Notes: generated by a model from the letters alone, not told the origin. DNA of 64,000 bases from Bacteroides cellulosilyticus (GCF_020091405.1 NZ_CP081903.1:496001-560000), one strand, 5' to 3'; positions 34,727 through 44,668 are shown, counted from the first letter of the stretch. Numbers and translations are program-made.

Positions 34727-37459
34727 ATGAAAAACTGCACATCTCTCAAATTAGTCGTTATTTCCTTATTTTTATACCTCGGAAATAATCCACTCGGGGC
34801 AGCTCCCGGAAAGAAATATGCGCTCTCCTCTCCCGATGGGAAGTTGAAGGTAGAAGTTACTACCGGAGACAAACTGTCTTATCAGGTGATGCACGAAAAC
34901 GATACAATTCTCTCTCATTCTAACATAGGATTAGTTCTGGCAGACGGAACTACAATAGGAAACAATTCTCAGGTAACAGGTATTAAAAGGAAAAAGGTCA
35001 GGGATAATGTAGCATCTCCTTTCTATCGCTTCAAGGAGTTCATAGCCACATGCAATGAACTCAACTTGAAGCTGAAAGGTGATTTCGGCATTACCTTCCG
35101 CGCCTATAATGAAGGAGTGGCTTATCATTTTTACACAACGCAAAAGACAGAAGTAACCATCAAAGAGGAAGTGGCAGAATTTAACTTCAATCAGGATTAC
35201 ACAGCCTATCTTCCTTATACAACCAACGATAAGAAGCCAATGGCAATGGCGTTCCAGAATGTCTACGACATCACTCCACTATCGAAGGCACAGCCGAAAC
35301 CGGCTTTCCTGCCCGTAACCGTGGACTGTGGTAAAGCCAAGCTGACGATATTGGAGTCTGACCTCGAAGCTTATCCCGGTATGTTTGTAGAGAAAGTTGT
35401 CTCCTCGTCAACTTACTCCCTGAAAGGAATATTTGCCCCCTACCCCATCAAGACAGATTTCTACCCCTGGCGCAGACAGGAGTATGTGACAGAGACAACT
35501 GATTTCATAGCCCGCAGCAAAGGCGCCCGTCCTTATCCCTGGCGTGTGCTGGCTGTGACGGAAAAAGATACGGATATGCCCGTCAACAATCTGATTTATG
35601 CACTGGCATCCCCCAACCGCATAGGCGACACTTCCTGGATAAAAACCGGGAAAGTGGCTTGGGACTGGTGGAATGACTGGAACCTAAAAAGTGTTCCCTT
35701 CAAGGCAGGCATCAATATGGATACTTACAAATATTATATAGATTTCGCCAGCCGCAACGGCATCGAGTTTATTGTGCTCGACGAAGGCTGGTACGACCCC
35801 AAAAGCGGTGATATGCTGACCGTCATTCCCGAACTGAACCTCCCGGAGCTGGTCGCTTACGGAAAGGAGAAAGGAGTGGAACTCATACTTTGGACAGTAT
35901 TCAACGTACTCGACAGCCAACTGGAAACTGCTTGCAAGAAGTACTCCGACATGGGCATCAAAGGTTTTAAAGTCGACTTCCTCGACCGCGACGACCAGAG
36001 AGCCGTTGAAATGGTATACCGCATTGCCGAAGCCACCGCCAAGCATAAACTGACGCTCGACCTGCACGGCATCTATAAACCGACAGGTATCAACCGTACT
36101 TATCCGAACATCATCAACTTCGAAAGTCTGTTTGGCATGGAAGAAGTGAAATGGACGGACATTAAAAATAACATGCCGCTTTATGATGTCACTTTCCCCT
36201 ACATCCGTATGATGGCAGGTCCGGTAGACTACACCCCGGGAGCTATGCGTAATGCCACAAAAGCTGACTGGCGTGCCGTTTACTATACGCCAATGAGTAT
36301 GGGAACCCGTTGTCATCAACTGGCTGCCTATATCGTGCATGATTCCCCCCTCACCATGCTGTGCGATGCACCGACAAATTATCTGAATGAACAGGAATGT
36401 GTAGATTTCATCACTTCCATTCCTGTAGAAACTGATTCTACTTTTATCGCCGCAGGCAAATTAGGAGAATACATTGTGACTGTCCGTAAGAAAGACATCA
36501 ACTGGTACATCGGCGGAATGACAAACTGGGATGAACGGGATGTGGAAATAGACTTTTCTTTCCTGCCAACAGATGCCCATTACACCGCCACATTATTCAC
36601 TGACGGCATCAACGCCAACAAACAGGCGGAAGATTACCGCACAGAAACGCTCACAATAGATAAAAACAGCCGGATGAAATTGCATTTAGCTTCAGGAGGA
36701 GGATTTGCAATGAAACTCGAAGCCTGTCCGATACGCGGAACGGTGACGGCAATACCCGAAGGCAAAAATATTCCTTCTTTCTACAAGAAATACATTGAAA
36801 CGGAAGGTTTATATGTCACTTCATCTGAGCGGGTGAGCGACGAGGCGTTGCTGAAGGCCTGCGATATTATCAGTCTGATGTTGGCCAAACGCCCTGATGT
36901 AAAAGCGTATATGGTGAAAAAAGGTTGCCATGTGATGGTTATCGGTAAAGACGAAGAAACTTGTGATTTACCGGAGTTTGCCCATATCTGCAATTCTCCT
37001 GACAGCATTGCATACTGGAACTGGCGTGCCCGTGGTTTCGGTGGAGCACCGGAAGATGAGTTCTCCGCCAGTTGCGGAGAAGAGAATCTGTTGGCTTTAC
37101 CACAAGATAAATATACGGGCGAAAATATTCTGATTCATGAATTTGCCCATCTGATACATATGGTAGGAATAGCAGGTGTGGAACCGGATTTCAATGACCG
37201 ACTGGAAGCATTGTGGAAAAGTGCTGGAGAAAAAGGACTATGGACCGGTACTTATGCATTAAGTAACAAAGAAGAGTATTTTGCGGAATGTGTACAGTCT
37301 TTCTTCAACTGTAACCGTTACGCTGATCCTGCCAATGGGGTACACAACTCCATGAACCGTCGCATAAAGCTGAAAGCCTACGATCCGGAAATGTACAAAC
37401 TGTTGAAAGAATATTTTTATGAAATAGAGATACCGATTAATAATGAAATACACAAATGA
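34727..37459 (+). CDS. GH97 glycoside hydrolase fused to a C-terminal HExxH metallopeptidase-like domain
   Basis: 910 aa with signal peptide (LVVISLFLYLGNNPLGAAP). The N-terminal GH97 beta-sandwich (about 30-290), a (beta/alpha)8 barrel (about 300-580; KVAWDWWNDWNL, FIVLDEGWYDP) and a C-terminal sheet (to about 670) are complete. KVDFLDRDDQ places an Asp at about residue 417, the nucleophile of retaining GH97 enzymes, with candidate acid Glu in FESLFGMEE (466-474). This points to alpha-galactosidase or beta-L-arabinopyranosidase rather than SusB-type alpha-glucosidase. The extra 240 residues carry LIHEFAHLIHMVG (His near 804) and KEEYFAECVQSFF (about 848), a gluzincin-like zinc site. First gene of the plus arm. 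Confidence 0.88.
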   Translation: MKNCTSLKLVVISLFLYLGNNPLGAAPGKKYALSSPDGKLKVEVTTGDKLSYQVMHENDTILSHSNIGLVLADGTTIGNNSQVTGIKRKKVRDNVASPFYRFKEFIATCNELNLKLKGDFGITFRAYNEGVAYHFYTTQKTEVTIKEEVAEFNFNQDYTAYLPYTTNDKKPMAMAFQNVYDITPLSKAQPKPAFLPVTVDCGKAKLTILESDLEAYPGMFVEKVVSSSTYSLKGIFAPYPIKTDFYPWRRQEYVTETTDFIARSKGARPYPWRVLAVTEKDTDMPVNNLIYALASPNRIGDTSWIKTGKVAWDWWNDWNLKSVPFKAGINMDTYKYYIDFASRNGIEFIVLDEGWYDPKSGDMLTVIPELNLPELVAYGKEKGVELILWTVFNVLDSQLETACKKYSDMGIKGFKVDFLDRDDQRAVEMVYRIAEATAKHKLTLDLHGIYKPTGINRTYPNIINFESLFGMEEVKWTDIKNNMPLYDVTFPYIRMMAGPVDYTPGAMRNATKADWRAVYYTPMSMGTRCHQLAAYIVHDSPLTMLCDAPTNYLNEQECVDFITSIPVETDSTFIAAGKLGEYIVTVRKKDINWYIGGMTNWDERDVEIDFSFLPTDAHYTATLFTDGINANKQAEDYRTETLTIDKNSRMKLHLASGGGFAMKLEACPIRGTVTAIPEGKNIPSFYKKYIETEGLYVTSSERVSDEALLKACDIISLMLAKRPDVKAYMVKKGCHVMVIGKDEETCDLPEFAHICNSPDSIAYWNWRARGFGGAPEDEFSASCGEENLLALPQDKYTGENILIHEFAHLIHMVGIAGVEPDFNDRLEALWKSAGEKGLWTGTYALSNKEEYFAECVQSFFNCNRYADPANGVHNSMNRRIKLKAYDPEMYKLLKEYFYEIEIPINNEIHK

Positions 37460-37474
37460 CCAGCGTAGCGCTGG
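37460..37474. repeat. Small intergenic hairpin in the plus-arm operon
   Basis: CCAGCG-TAG-CGCTGG immediately follows the GH97 stop; GCGC-rich DNA follows. It is too short and lacks a T-run next to the stem, so it is more likely an mRNA-processing or stability element than a terminator. Confidence 0.4.
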
Positions 37475-37526
37475 AGCAAGGTTTGCTGCGCGGTGCAAGT
37501 AATTTTTCTAACAATAAAGTAACAAT

Positions 37527-39929
37527 ATGAATAGAACCATCCTTTTAATCACTTCCTTTTTAATAGGAGTTGTCTCCGCCTTTGCGCAGGCCGCTTTCAA
37601 TACTCCCGGTGCCGGCAATCCCGTGATTCCCGGATATTTCGCCGACCCTACCATCAAGAAGTTCGGTGATACCTACTACATGTACGCCACCACCGACGGC
37701 AGCGGTGCAGGCTTCGGTCCTGCACAAGTATGGATCAGCAAGGACTTCGTTAACTGGACCCTGATGCCCATGAACTGGCCCGACAGCCACTGGATATGGG
37801 CTCCCGACGTGATGCAGCACTCCGACAGGAAGTACTATTACTTCTATTGCCAACCCTGCATCATCCATTGCGGCGTTAGCGAAACGCCCCGCGGCCCGTG
37901 GAAGAATATCCTGGGCGATAGCGAAGCTGTCCTCATCCCCGACCGCTTCGTAACAAATGCCATCACTCTGGACGGACAAACATTTGTGGACGATGACGGC
38001 TCAGTCTATATGTACTGGGGAACCTGGGGCATTTACAAAGGCTTTGGTTGCGGTGCCGGAAAATTAGCTCCCGATTTGAAGAGTTTTACCGAAACCCGCC
38101 TCATCCCCAATACCGAAGCCACCGATTTCTTCGAAGCACCTTTTGTAATCAAACGCAATGGAACCTACTACTTTATGTATTCCTCCGGTTCCTGCCACGA
38201 CCACACATACCGTGTGCAATACGCCACCTCAGACAAGCCTCTGGGTCCTTACACCTATGGCGGCTGCATCCTCGAAACCAATGCTGACGGAACCATTCAC
38301 GGTCCCGGCCACCACAGCATCCTTCAGGAAGGCAATGATTACTATATCGTTTATCACCGCCACGACAATCCACACTCCAACCGTGGCTTCCACCGCCAGC
38401 TTTGCATCGACCGCATGACATTCAATGCAGACGGGACGATTCAGAAAATCATCCCTACTCATGACGGCGTAGGTGCACTGGCCCCCTCCGTTGTTAAATC
38501 AACCAACCTTGCCTTTGGTAAAAGCGTGCGTGCCTCTTCCTCTTATGATGACAATTTCCGTCCCGAATATGCCGTAGATGATAACAACGGAACTTTATGG
38601 CGTCCGCGCGGTATGGGACAGGAATGGCTTGAAATAGACCTGGGACGCCCCCAACAGATACAAACGATCTGGACACAATTTGAATATGGCACTCAGTTCT
38701 ATCAATACCTGATTGAAACTTCAACAGATGGTAAACGCTGGACTATCTTTGCCGACAAGCGGAACAATCATCTGGCAGGCAGTCCGATGGTAGATTTCGG
38801 AAAAACCAAAGCCCGCTTCGTACGCCTCACCTATACCGGCGGACAGAAGAATGGTTTCGGTGGCGCTATCTGGAACATCAAGGTATTTTCCGGTATCGAA
38901 GACTCCGCTCCCCAACAGTGGCTCGGACTGACAGCCGCTGACTGGAATGGCCGCGAATGGCAGAACAATGAAGGAATGTTAGGAGGTGCTTTTATCCTGA
39001 AAGCAGGATCAGCCCGTACCGAGCGCATTGACGGACGCGACGCACTGGTTCTCGAACCGGGCACTACGCTGGAATACCGTCATCCGTTACTTTCTCCCTC
39101 CAAAGAGCATACAATTAGTGGGTTAGTTCATAGGTTAGGTGAATGGCAAAGCTACGAAGCGGAGTCCGCCCTTTCATCCGGTGTGATTTCGCTTCAAAGC
39201 GGAGCCGAACCCTTAACCATCACTAATCTGCGCTATTATAACTGGAAACAGGCACCTGCCGAACAGGAATATGATACCACTACGGATATCGTCCGCTTAC
39301 CGGCTGCCGATCAGCAAAAGCGTGGCTTGATAGTAAGCATTACCGCTGATGACTTCGCCGCAGGAGACACCGTACATTATCTTTCCAATCATGGAATAGA
39401 AGGATACTTCGAAGCCCACAAAGCCCCCTCCATCATCAAGGAAGTGGAAGGCAAGAAAAGTTTCAGCTTTGATGGTCATCAGGTATTCCAATCCAACTTC
39501 TCCCTGCCTGCAACATTGCTGAACAATGCCCCCTATACATTGGAAGCCTGGATACTGAATGATTCCATTGCTGAAAATGAATGTGTAGCCGACTTCACGA
39601 CTTCGCATGACGAATTGGAAAAGATTATGCTCGTAAACGGTACGGAACCCCGATGCGGCGTCATCAACCACTATGGCTGGTACGAAGATGCCGGATACAA
39701 GGACATGAAAGAGCTGACCGGCAAATGGCAGCATATCTATATTGGTTTCGACGGCCGCATGGAACAAGTATATATCAATGGTAAATTAATTAGCGAAAAA
39801 GATATTCAATTGCTGATAAAACCATCACAATACGTAACTTTGGGGCGGAATGCAGAACGCAACTGGCCGTTCACGGGCTACCTGCATTCACTGAAACTAT
39901 GGGACGAATATATTCCAATCAAGAAATAA
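37527..39929 (+). CDS. GH43 glycosidase with F5/8-type and LamG-like C-terminal domains
   Basis: 800 aa with signal peptide (ILLITSFLIGVVSAFAQA). The five-bladed GH43 propeller (about 25-320) shows the base Asp in GYFADPTIKKFGDTYYMY and the acid Glu in DFFEAPFVIKRNGTYYFMY. It is followed by a discoidin/CBM32-like domain (about 330-460; ASSSYDDNFRPEYAVDDNNG, WLEIDLG, FVRLTYTGG) and, after a linker, a concanavalin-type LamG module (about 640-800; APYTLEAWILND, QVYINGKLISEK). GH43 enzymes are mostly alpha-L-arabinofuranosidases, xylosidases or galactosidases. Next to two beta-L-arabinofuranosidases, removal of a terminal alpha-L-arabinofuranose is the best guess. Gaps: 67 bp from GH97, 22 bp to GH127. 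Confidence 0.88.
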   Translation: MNRTILLITSFLIGVVSAFAQAAFNTPGAGNPVIPGYFADPTIKKFGDTYYMYATTDGSGAGFGPAQVWISKDFVNWTLMPMNWPDSHWIWAPDVMQHSDRKYYYFYCQPCIIHCGVSETPRGPWKNILGDSEAVLIPDRFVTNAITLDGQTFVDDDGSVYMYWGTWGIYKGFGCGAGKLAPDLKSFTETRLIPNTEATDFFEAPFVIKRNGTYYFMYSSGSCHDHTYRVQYATSDKPLGPYTYGGCILETNADGTIHGPGHHSILQEGNDYYIVYHRHDNPHSNRGFHRQLCIDRMTFNADGTIQKIIPTHDGVGALAPSVVKSTNLAFGKSVRASSSYDDNFRPEYAVDDNNGTLWRPRGMGQEWLEIDLGRPQQIQTIWTQFEYGTQFYQYLIETSTDGKRWTIFADKRNNHLAGSPMVDFGKTKARFVRLTYTGGQKNGFGGAIWNIKVFSGIEDSAPQQWLGLTAADWNGREWQNNEGMLGGAFILKAGSARTERIDGRDALVLEPGTTLEYRHPLLSPSKEHTISGLVHRLGEWQSYEAESALSSGVISLQSGAEPLTITNLRYYNWKQAPAEQEYDTTTDIVRLPAADQQKRGLIVSITADDFAAGDTVHYLSNHGIEGYFEAHKAPSIIKEVEGKKSFSFDGHQVFQSNFSLPATLLNNAPYTLEAWILNDSIAENECVADFTTSHDELEKIMLVNGTEPRCGVINHYGWYEDAGYKDMKELTGKWQHIYIGFDGRMEQVYINGKLISEKDIQLLIKPSQYVTLGRNAERNWPFTGYLHSLKLWDEYIPIKK

Positions 39930-39951
39930 TACCATAAAACGAATAATAACC

Positions 39952-42357
39952 ATGAGAAAAGTATTAGTTACCACCCTGCTGGTTGCCGCCACCGTAGGCA
40001 GCCAGGCGCAAGTGAAAAACCAATCGCACGGGTATCCCATCGATCCCGTACCTTTCACCTCGGTGAAAGTAACCGACTCCTTCTGGGGACAACGCCTCAA
40101 CGCGAGCCGAGAGGTAACCATCCCCCTGGCATTCAGCAAATGCGAGGAAACCGGAAGATATCAGAACTTCGTCAACGCAGCCCACCCCAGTGATACCATT
40201 AAAGTAGGCGGACTCGCTTTCGACGATACGGACGTATACAAAACCATCGAAGGTGCCAGCTACCTGTTGCAGACATATCCCGATAAGAAACTGGCCAAAT
40301 ACATTGACAGTGTGCTCGTCATCGTAGCCGCCGCACAGGAACCGGACGGATACCTCTACACCAGCCGAACCATGAATCCGAAACATCCACACGAATGGGC
40401 GGGAAGCAAGCGCTGGGAAAAGGTAGAAGACCTGAGCCACGAGTTCTACAACCTGGGACACATGGTGGAAGGCGCCATCGCCCACTACCAGGCCACCGGA
40501 AAGAAGAACTTCCTCAATATTGCTATCCGATATGCCGACTGCGTATGCCGTGAAATCGGTACAGGCGAAGGACAGCAAATCCGTGTCCCCGGACATCAGA
40601 TTGCCGAAATGGCACTTGCCAAACTTTATCTGGTCACCGGGGACCAAAAGTACCTCGACCAGGCCAAGTTCTTCCTCGACCAGCGTGGATATACCAGCCG
40701 TACCGATGAATACAGCCAGGCACATAAACCGGTGGTTCAGCAGGATGAAGCTGTAGGACACGCCGTTCGCGCCGCATATATGTATGCAGGTATGGCCGAC
40801 GTAGCCGCCCTGACGGGAGACACTGCCTATATTCATGCCATCGACCGCATTTGGGACAATATCGTCGGCAAGAAATATTACATCACCGGCGGTATCGGAG
40901 CTACCGCAGCCGGAGAGGCTTTCGGCAAGAGCTACGAATTGCCCAACATGTCAGCCTATTGCGAGACTTGTGCTGCTATCGGCAATGTGTATGTCAATTA
41001 TCGTCTTTTCCTCCTGCACGGTGAATCCAAATACTACGATGTACTGGAACGCACTTTATACAATGGTCTGATTTCAGGCGTATCCCTGGACGGTGGCGGT
41101 TTCTTCTACCCCAACCCGCTGGAAAGTATGGGACAACATCAACGCCAACCCTGGTTCGGTTGTGCCTGCTGCCCGTCCAACATCTGCCGTTTCATCCCGT
41201 CCCTGCCGGGATATATCTACGCAGTGAAAGATAAAGACGTTTACGTTAACCTCTTCATGTCCAATACTTCCGACCTGAAAGTGGATGGCAAAGCTGTTTC
41301 TATCGAGCAAACCACCAAATACCCGTGGAACGGTGACATCACCATCGGCATCAACAAGAATAACGCCGGACAGTTCAACCTGAAAGTCCGTATTCCCGGA
41401 TGGGTTCGGGGTCAGGTAGTTCCCAGTGACCTGTATGCCTATAGTGACGGCAAGCGTCTGAAGTATACAGTAAAAGTAAACGGAGAAGCCGTACAGAATG
41501 AACTGAAGGATGGTTATTTCTGCATTGACCGCCGTTGGAAAAAGGGTGATAAGGTGGAAGTACACTTAGACATGGAACCGCGTACCGTGAAAGCCAGCAA
41601 TAAGGTGGAAGCCGACCGCGGACGCATTGCCGTAGAACGCGGACCGATTGTATACTGTGCAGAATTCCCGGATAATAACTTCGACATCTTCAGCGTATTC
41701 ATGAACCGCAACCCGAAGTTTGAAGTAGTGGAAAAGCCCGATCTACTGTATGGCATCAACCAATTGAAGACCGGCGCACAGACACTTGGCTATGACGATC
41801 AGGGGCGCCTGACCACTACCGATGTGAGCCTGACACTGATACCTTACTACGCATGGGCCCACCGTGGTTCGGGAGCTATGGAAGTATGGTTGCCGCAAGA
41901 GCTGAGCGCATCCCGCCCCACCATGCCTGCCACACTGGCTTCGGAAAGTAAAATAGACGCATCCCACCGCGCAAGCTCCATTTCAGCCATCAACGACCGC
42001 CTGGTTCCGAAAGATGAAAATGACCGCTCCCTGCCCTACTATCATTGGTGGCCCAAACAGGGAACTACGGAATGGATCACGTATGAGTTCCCGGCAGAAG
42101 CTACCGTATCAAGTTCTACCGTATATTGGTTCGACGATGCTCCCTGGGGCGGTTGCCGTGTACCGAAAAGCTGGAAGGTATATTATAAAGATGCACAAGG
42201 CCAGTGGCACCCCGTCACAGGTACCGACAAATATGGCGTTGTAAAAGGTGCGGGAAACACTGTAAACTTTGATCCCGTGAAAACCAAATCAGTAAAACTG
42301 GAAATTACCCTGCCGGACAAACATGCAGCAGGTGTTTATGAATGGGAAGTACAATAA
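39952..42357 (+). CDS. GH127 beta-L-arabinofuranosidase (second copy)
   Basis: 801 aa with a cleavable signal (VLVTTLLVAATVGSQAQ) rather than a lipobox, so this copy is probably periplasmic. The catalytic cluster is intact: YCETC with Glu338 and Cys340, exactly the HypBA1 numbering, and FGCACCPSN with Cys406-Cys407. The alpha/alpha barrel motifs AAAQEPDGYLYTSR and GHAVRAAYMYAGMADVAAL, and the C-terminal galactose-binding-like module (VYWFDDAPWGGCRVPKSWKVYY), are shared with the lipoprotein copy at 31051-33486. Two compartments for the same activity suggest stepwise trimming outside and inside the outer membrane (inference). Only 13 bp separate it from the S9 peptidase gene. Confidence 0.9.
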   Translation: MRKVLVTTLLVAATVGSQAQVKNQSHGYPIDPVPFTSVKVTDSFWGQRLNASREVTIPLAFSKCEETGRYQNFVNAAHPSDTIKVGGLAFDDTDVYKTIEGASYLLQTYPDKKLAKYIDSVLVIVAAAQEPDGYLYTSRTMNPKHPHEWAGSKRWEKVEDLSHEFYNLGHMVEGAIAHYQATGKKNFLNIAIRYADCVCREIGTGEGQQIRVPGHQIAEMALAKLYLVTGDQKYLDQAKFFLDQRGYTSRTDEYSQAHKPVVQQDEAVGHAVRAAYMYAGMADVAALTGDTAYIHAIDRIWDNIVGKKYYITGGIGATAAGEAFGKSYELPNMSAYCETCAAIGNVYVNYRLFLLHGESKYYDVLERTLYNGLISGVSLDGGGFFYPNPLESMGQHQRQPWFGCACCPSNICRFIPSLPGYIYAVKDKDVYVNLFMSNTSDLKVDGKAVSIEQTTKYPWNGDITIGINKNNAGQFNLKVRIPGWVRGQVVPSDLYAYSDGKRLKYTVKVNGEAVQNELKDGYFCIDRRWKKGDKVEVHLDMEPRTVKASNKVEADRGRIAVERGPIVYCAEFPDNNFDIFSVFMNRNPKFEVVEKPDLLYGINQLKTGAQTLGYDDQGRLTTTDVSLTLIPYYAWAHRGSGAMEVWLPQELSASRPTMPATLASESKIDASHRASSISAINDRLVPKDENDRSLPYYHWWPKQGTTEWITYEFPAEATVSSSTVYWFDDAPWGGCRVPKSWKVYYKDAQGQWHPVTGTDKYGVVKGAGNTVNFDPVKTKSVKLEITLPDKHAAGVYEWEVQ

Positions 42358-42370
42358 AGGTTAGTTAGAT

Positions 42371-44620
42371 ATGAATGTTTGTAAGTTAGGTTTGTCGATA
42401 GCCATGCTCCTTAGCGGGGGCATGGCTTTCGCACAAGGCACAGTGGATGATTATAACCGTGCCTACGCATTAAGAGAGAAATTCAGTGCCAACAAAGTTT
42501 TCTACTCCAACGTCACGCCGCAATGGATAGAAGGCACACATCAGTTCTGGTATGTACGCAATACGCCCGAAGGCCGTATCTACGTATCGGTGAACGCAGA
42601 CAAGAAAAACAGAAAGGAGTTGTTCGACCATAAGCGTCTGTCAAGCGCACTGAGCAACGCATCCGGCAAAGAAGTAAAGCCCGAGACAATCCAACTGGAA
42701 CGGTTACGGGTGAACCCGAGCTTAGATACGCTTCGTTTTGTATTTGGCAATCAGCGCTGGATGTACGCCACCCGCAAAAATCAGTTGGTAAATGAAGGCA
42801 ACCTGCCCGGCCGCAATGCACCACAGAAACACTGGATGGAACGGGATGACGAAAAAGAAGCCGCTCCCGTAACTTCACCCGATGGAAAGTATACCGCCTA
42901 TATCAAAAATCAGAATGTATATGTGAAGGAACTTACCACCGGAAAAGAGAAGCAGTTGAGCCTTGACGGTACGCTCAGCAACTACTACTCAGCTTATATC
43001 CGCTGGTCTTCGGACAGCAAGAAAGTGGCATCCTGCAAAATCCGCCCGGTAGAGAAACGATATGTATACTATGTAGAGTCTTCTCCGGCAGATCAGCTCC
43101 AACCGAAACTGCACAAGCAGGAATATGCCAAACCGGGAGACGAACTTCCTTTCAAAATACCTTGCATTTATGAAGTTGAAACAGGACGAGGCATCATCCC
43201 CAGCACCGACCTCTTCGACCGGCAGTATGAAATATACGGCCCCGAATGGAACCCGGACAGCCGTTCTGTTACCTTCGAGTACAACCAGCGCGGACATCAG
43301 GCATATCGTGTACTTGAACTCTCTGCCGAGACAGGCGCCGTGCGTCCTCTGATAGAAGAAACCAGTGACAAGTACGTGAACTATACCCGCCGCTTCCGCC
43401 ACGACCTGAGGGACAACAAGCACATCATCTGGATGAGCGAACGGGACAACTGGAACCACCTATACATGTACGACCGCACTACCGCACAGCCCGTCCATCA
43501 GATAACCCGCGGCGAATGGTATGTGCGCGAAGTGCTCCGCATAGACGAGGACAACCGGCAGATTTATTTCTCCGCCAACGGTGTGCAGCCGGGCGAAGAT
43601 CCTTACCTCATCCGCTACTACCGCATCGGCTTCGATGGCAAAGGATTCACCTGCCTCACTCCCGAAGAAGGTATGCACCGGGCCTGGTTCTCACCGGACA
43701 TGAATTATCTGGTAGACGTTTACTCTATGGTAAACAAAGCCCCCGTTGCCGTATTGCGCAGTGCCGAAGACGGCAAAGTGGTGATGCCGCTGGAGACAGC
43801 CGATATCAGTCGTCTGGAAGCAGAAGGTTGGAAAGCCCCCGAAGTATTTACAGCCAAGGGCCGCGACGGGAAAACGGACATGTGGGGATTGATTGTACGC
43901 CCTACCAATTTCGACCCGAACCGGAAGTACCCGGTGATCGAATATATCTACCAAGGCCCCGGCGACCAATATGTGCCCAAAACCTTCATTCCGTACAATT
44001 GGTACATGACTTCCCTTGCCGAACTCGGCTTTATCGTCGTCATGGTAGATGGAATGGGAACCTCATTCCGCTCACGTGAATTTGAAAATGTATGCTACAA
44101 GAATCTGAAAGATGCAGGACTTCCCGATCACATCTCCTGGATTAAAGCTGCCGGAGAGAAGTATCCGTATATGGATATGGACCGCGTAGGCATCTATGGC
44201 TGTTCCGCCGGAGGCCAGGAATCCACCACTGCCGTGCTGCTGCATCCCGAATTCTATAAAGCCGCTTATTCCGCCTGTGGCTGCCACGACAACCGCATGG
44301 ATAAAATCTGGTGGAACGAACTCTGGCTGGGATATCCCGTAGGAGATCAATATAAGGAAGGATCGAATGTAGAGAATGCCCATCTGCTGAGCCGCCCCCT
44401 GATGCTGGTGGTAGGCGAACTGGATGATAATGTAGATCCTGCCTCAACCATGCAGGTGGTGAACGCACTGATAAAAGCCAACAAAGATTTTGAATTGGTA
44501 GTGATTCCCGGTGCACACCACACGATGGGAGAAGATTTCGGGGAACATAAACGCTATGATTTCTTTGTACGCCATCTGATGGGGGGAAACCCGCCGAAGT
44601 GGGAAGAGGTGAAGAAGTGA
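42371..44620 (+). CDS. S9 family prolyl peptidase (dipeptidyl peptidase IV-like)
   Basis: 749 aa with signal peptide (LGLSIAMLLSGGMAFAQ). An N-terminal eight-bladed propeller (about 40-480; SPDGKYTAYIKNQNVYV, WSSDSKKVASC, WMSERDNWNHLYMYD) is followed by the alpha/beta-hydrolase domain. The catalytic triad is visible: Ser in YGCSAGGQ (about 614), Asp in GELDDNVDP, His in GAHHTMGED. The nucleophile elbow GCSAGG differs from the usual GWSYGG of DPP IV. Family members cut after proline (X-Pro dipeptides) or related residues. As the last gene of the plus arm it would suit digestion of proline/hydroxyproline-rich peptide once the sugars are removed (inference). Confidence 0.88.
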   Translation: MNVCKLGLSIAMLLSGGMAFAQGTVDDYNRAYALREKFSANKVFYSNVTPQWIEGTHQFWYVRNTPEGRIYVSVNADKKNRKELFDHKRLSSALSNASGKEVKPETIQLERLRVNPSLDTLRFVFGNQRWMYATRKNQLVNEGNLPGRNAPQKHWMERDDEKEAAPVTSPDGKYTAYIKNQNVYVKELTTGKEKQLSLDGTLSNYYSAYIRWSSDSKKVASCKIRPVEKRYVYYVESSPADQLQPKLHKQEYAKPGDELPFKIPCIYEVETGRGIIPSTDLFDRQYEIYGPEWNPDSRSVTFEYNQRGHQAYRVLELSAETGAVRPLIEETSDKYVNYTRRFRHDLRDNKHIIWMSERDNWNHLYMYDRTTAQPVHQITRGEWYVREVLRIDEDNRQIYFSANGVQPGEDPYLIRYYRIGFDGKGFTCLTPEEGMHRAWFSPDMNYLVDVYSMVNKAPVAVLRSAEDGKVVMPLETADISRLEAEGWKAPEVFTAKGRDGKTDMWGLIVRPTNFDPNRKYPVIEYIYQGPGDQYVPKTFIPYNWYMTSLAELGFIVVMVDGMGTSFRSREFENVCYKNLKDAGLPDHISWIKAAGEKYPYMDMDRVGIYGCSAGGQESTTAVLLHPEFYKAAYSACGCHDNRMDKIWWNELWLGYPVGDQYKEGSNVENAHLLSRPLMLVVGELDDNVDPASTMQVVNALIKANKDFELVVIPGAHHTMGEDFGEHKRYDFFVRHLMGGNPPKWEEVKK

Positions 44621-44623
44621 TAA

Positions 44624-44668
44624 AGTGATAGGGTGATAGAGTGCTTATCACTTTACCACCCTATCACT
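44624..44668. terminator. Convergent terminator after the S9 peptidase gene and the KdpD-like kinase gene
   Basis: The perfect arms AGTGATAGGGTG (44624-44635) and CACCCTATCACT (44657-44668) lie between the two convergent stop codons. T-runs are weak, but no other terminator is visible here. Confidence 0.65.
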
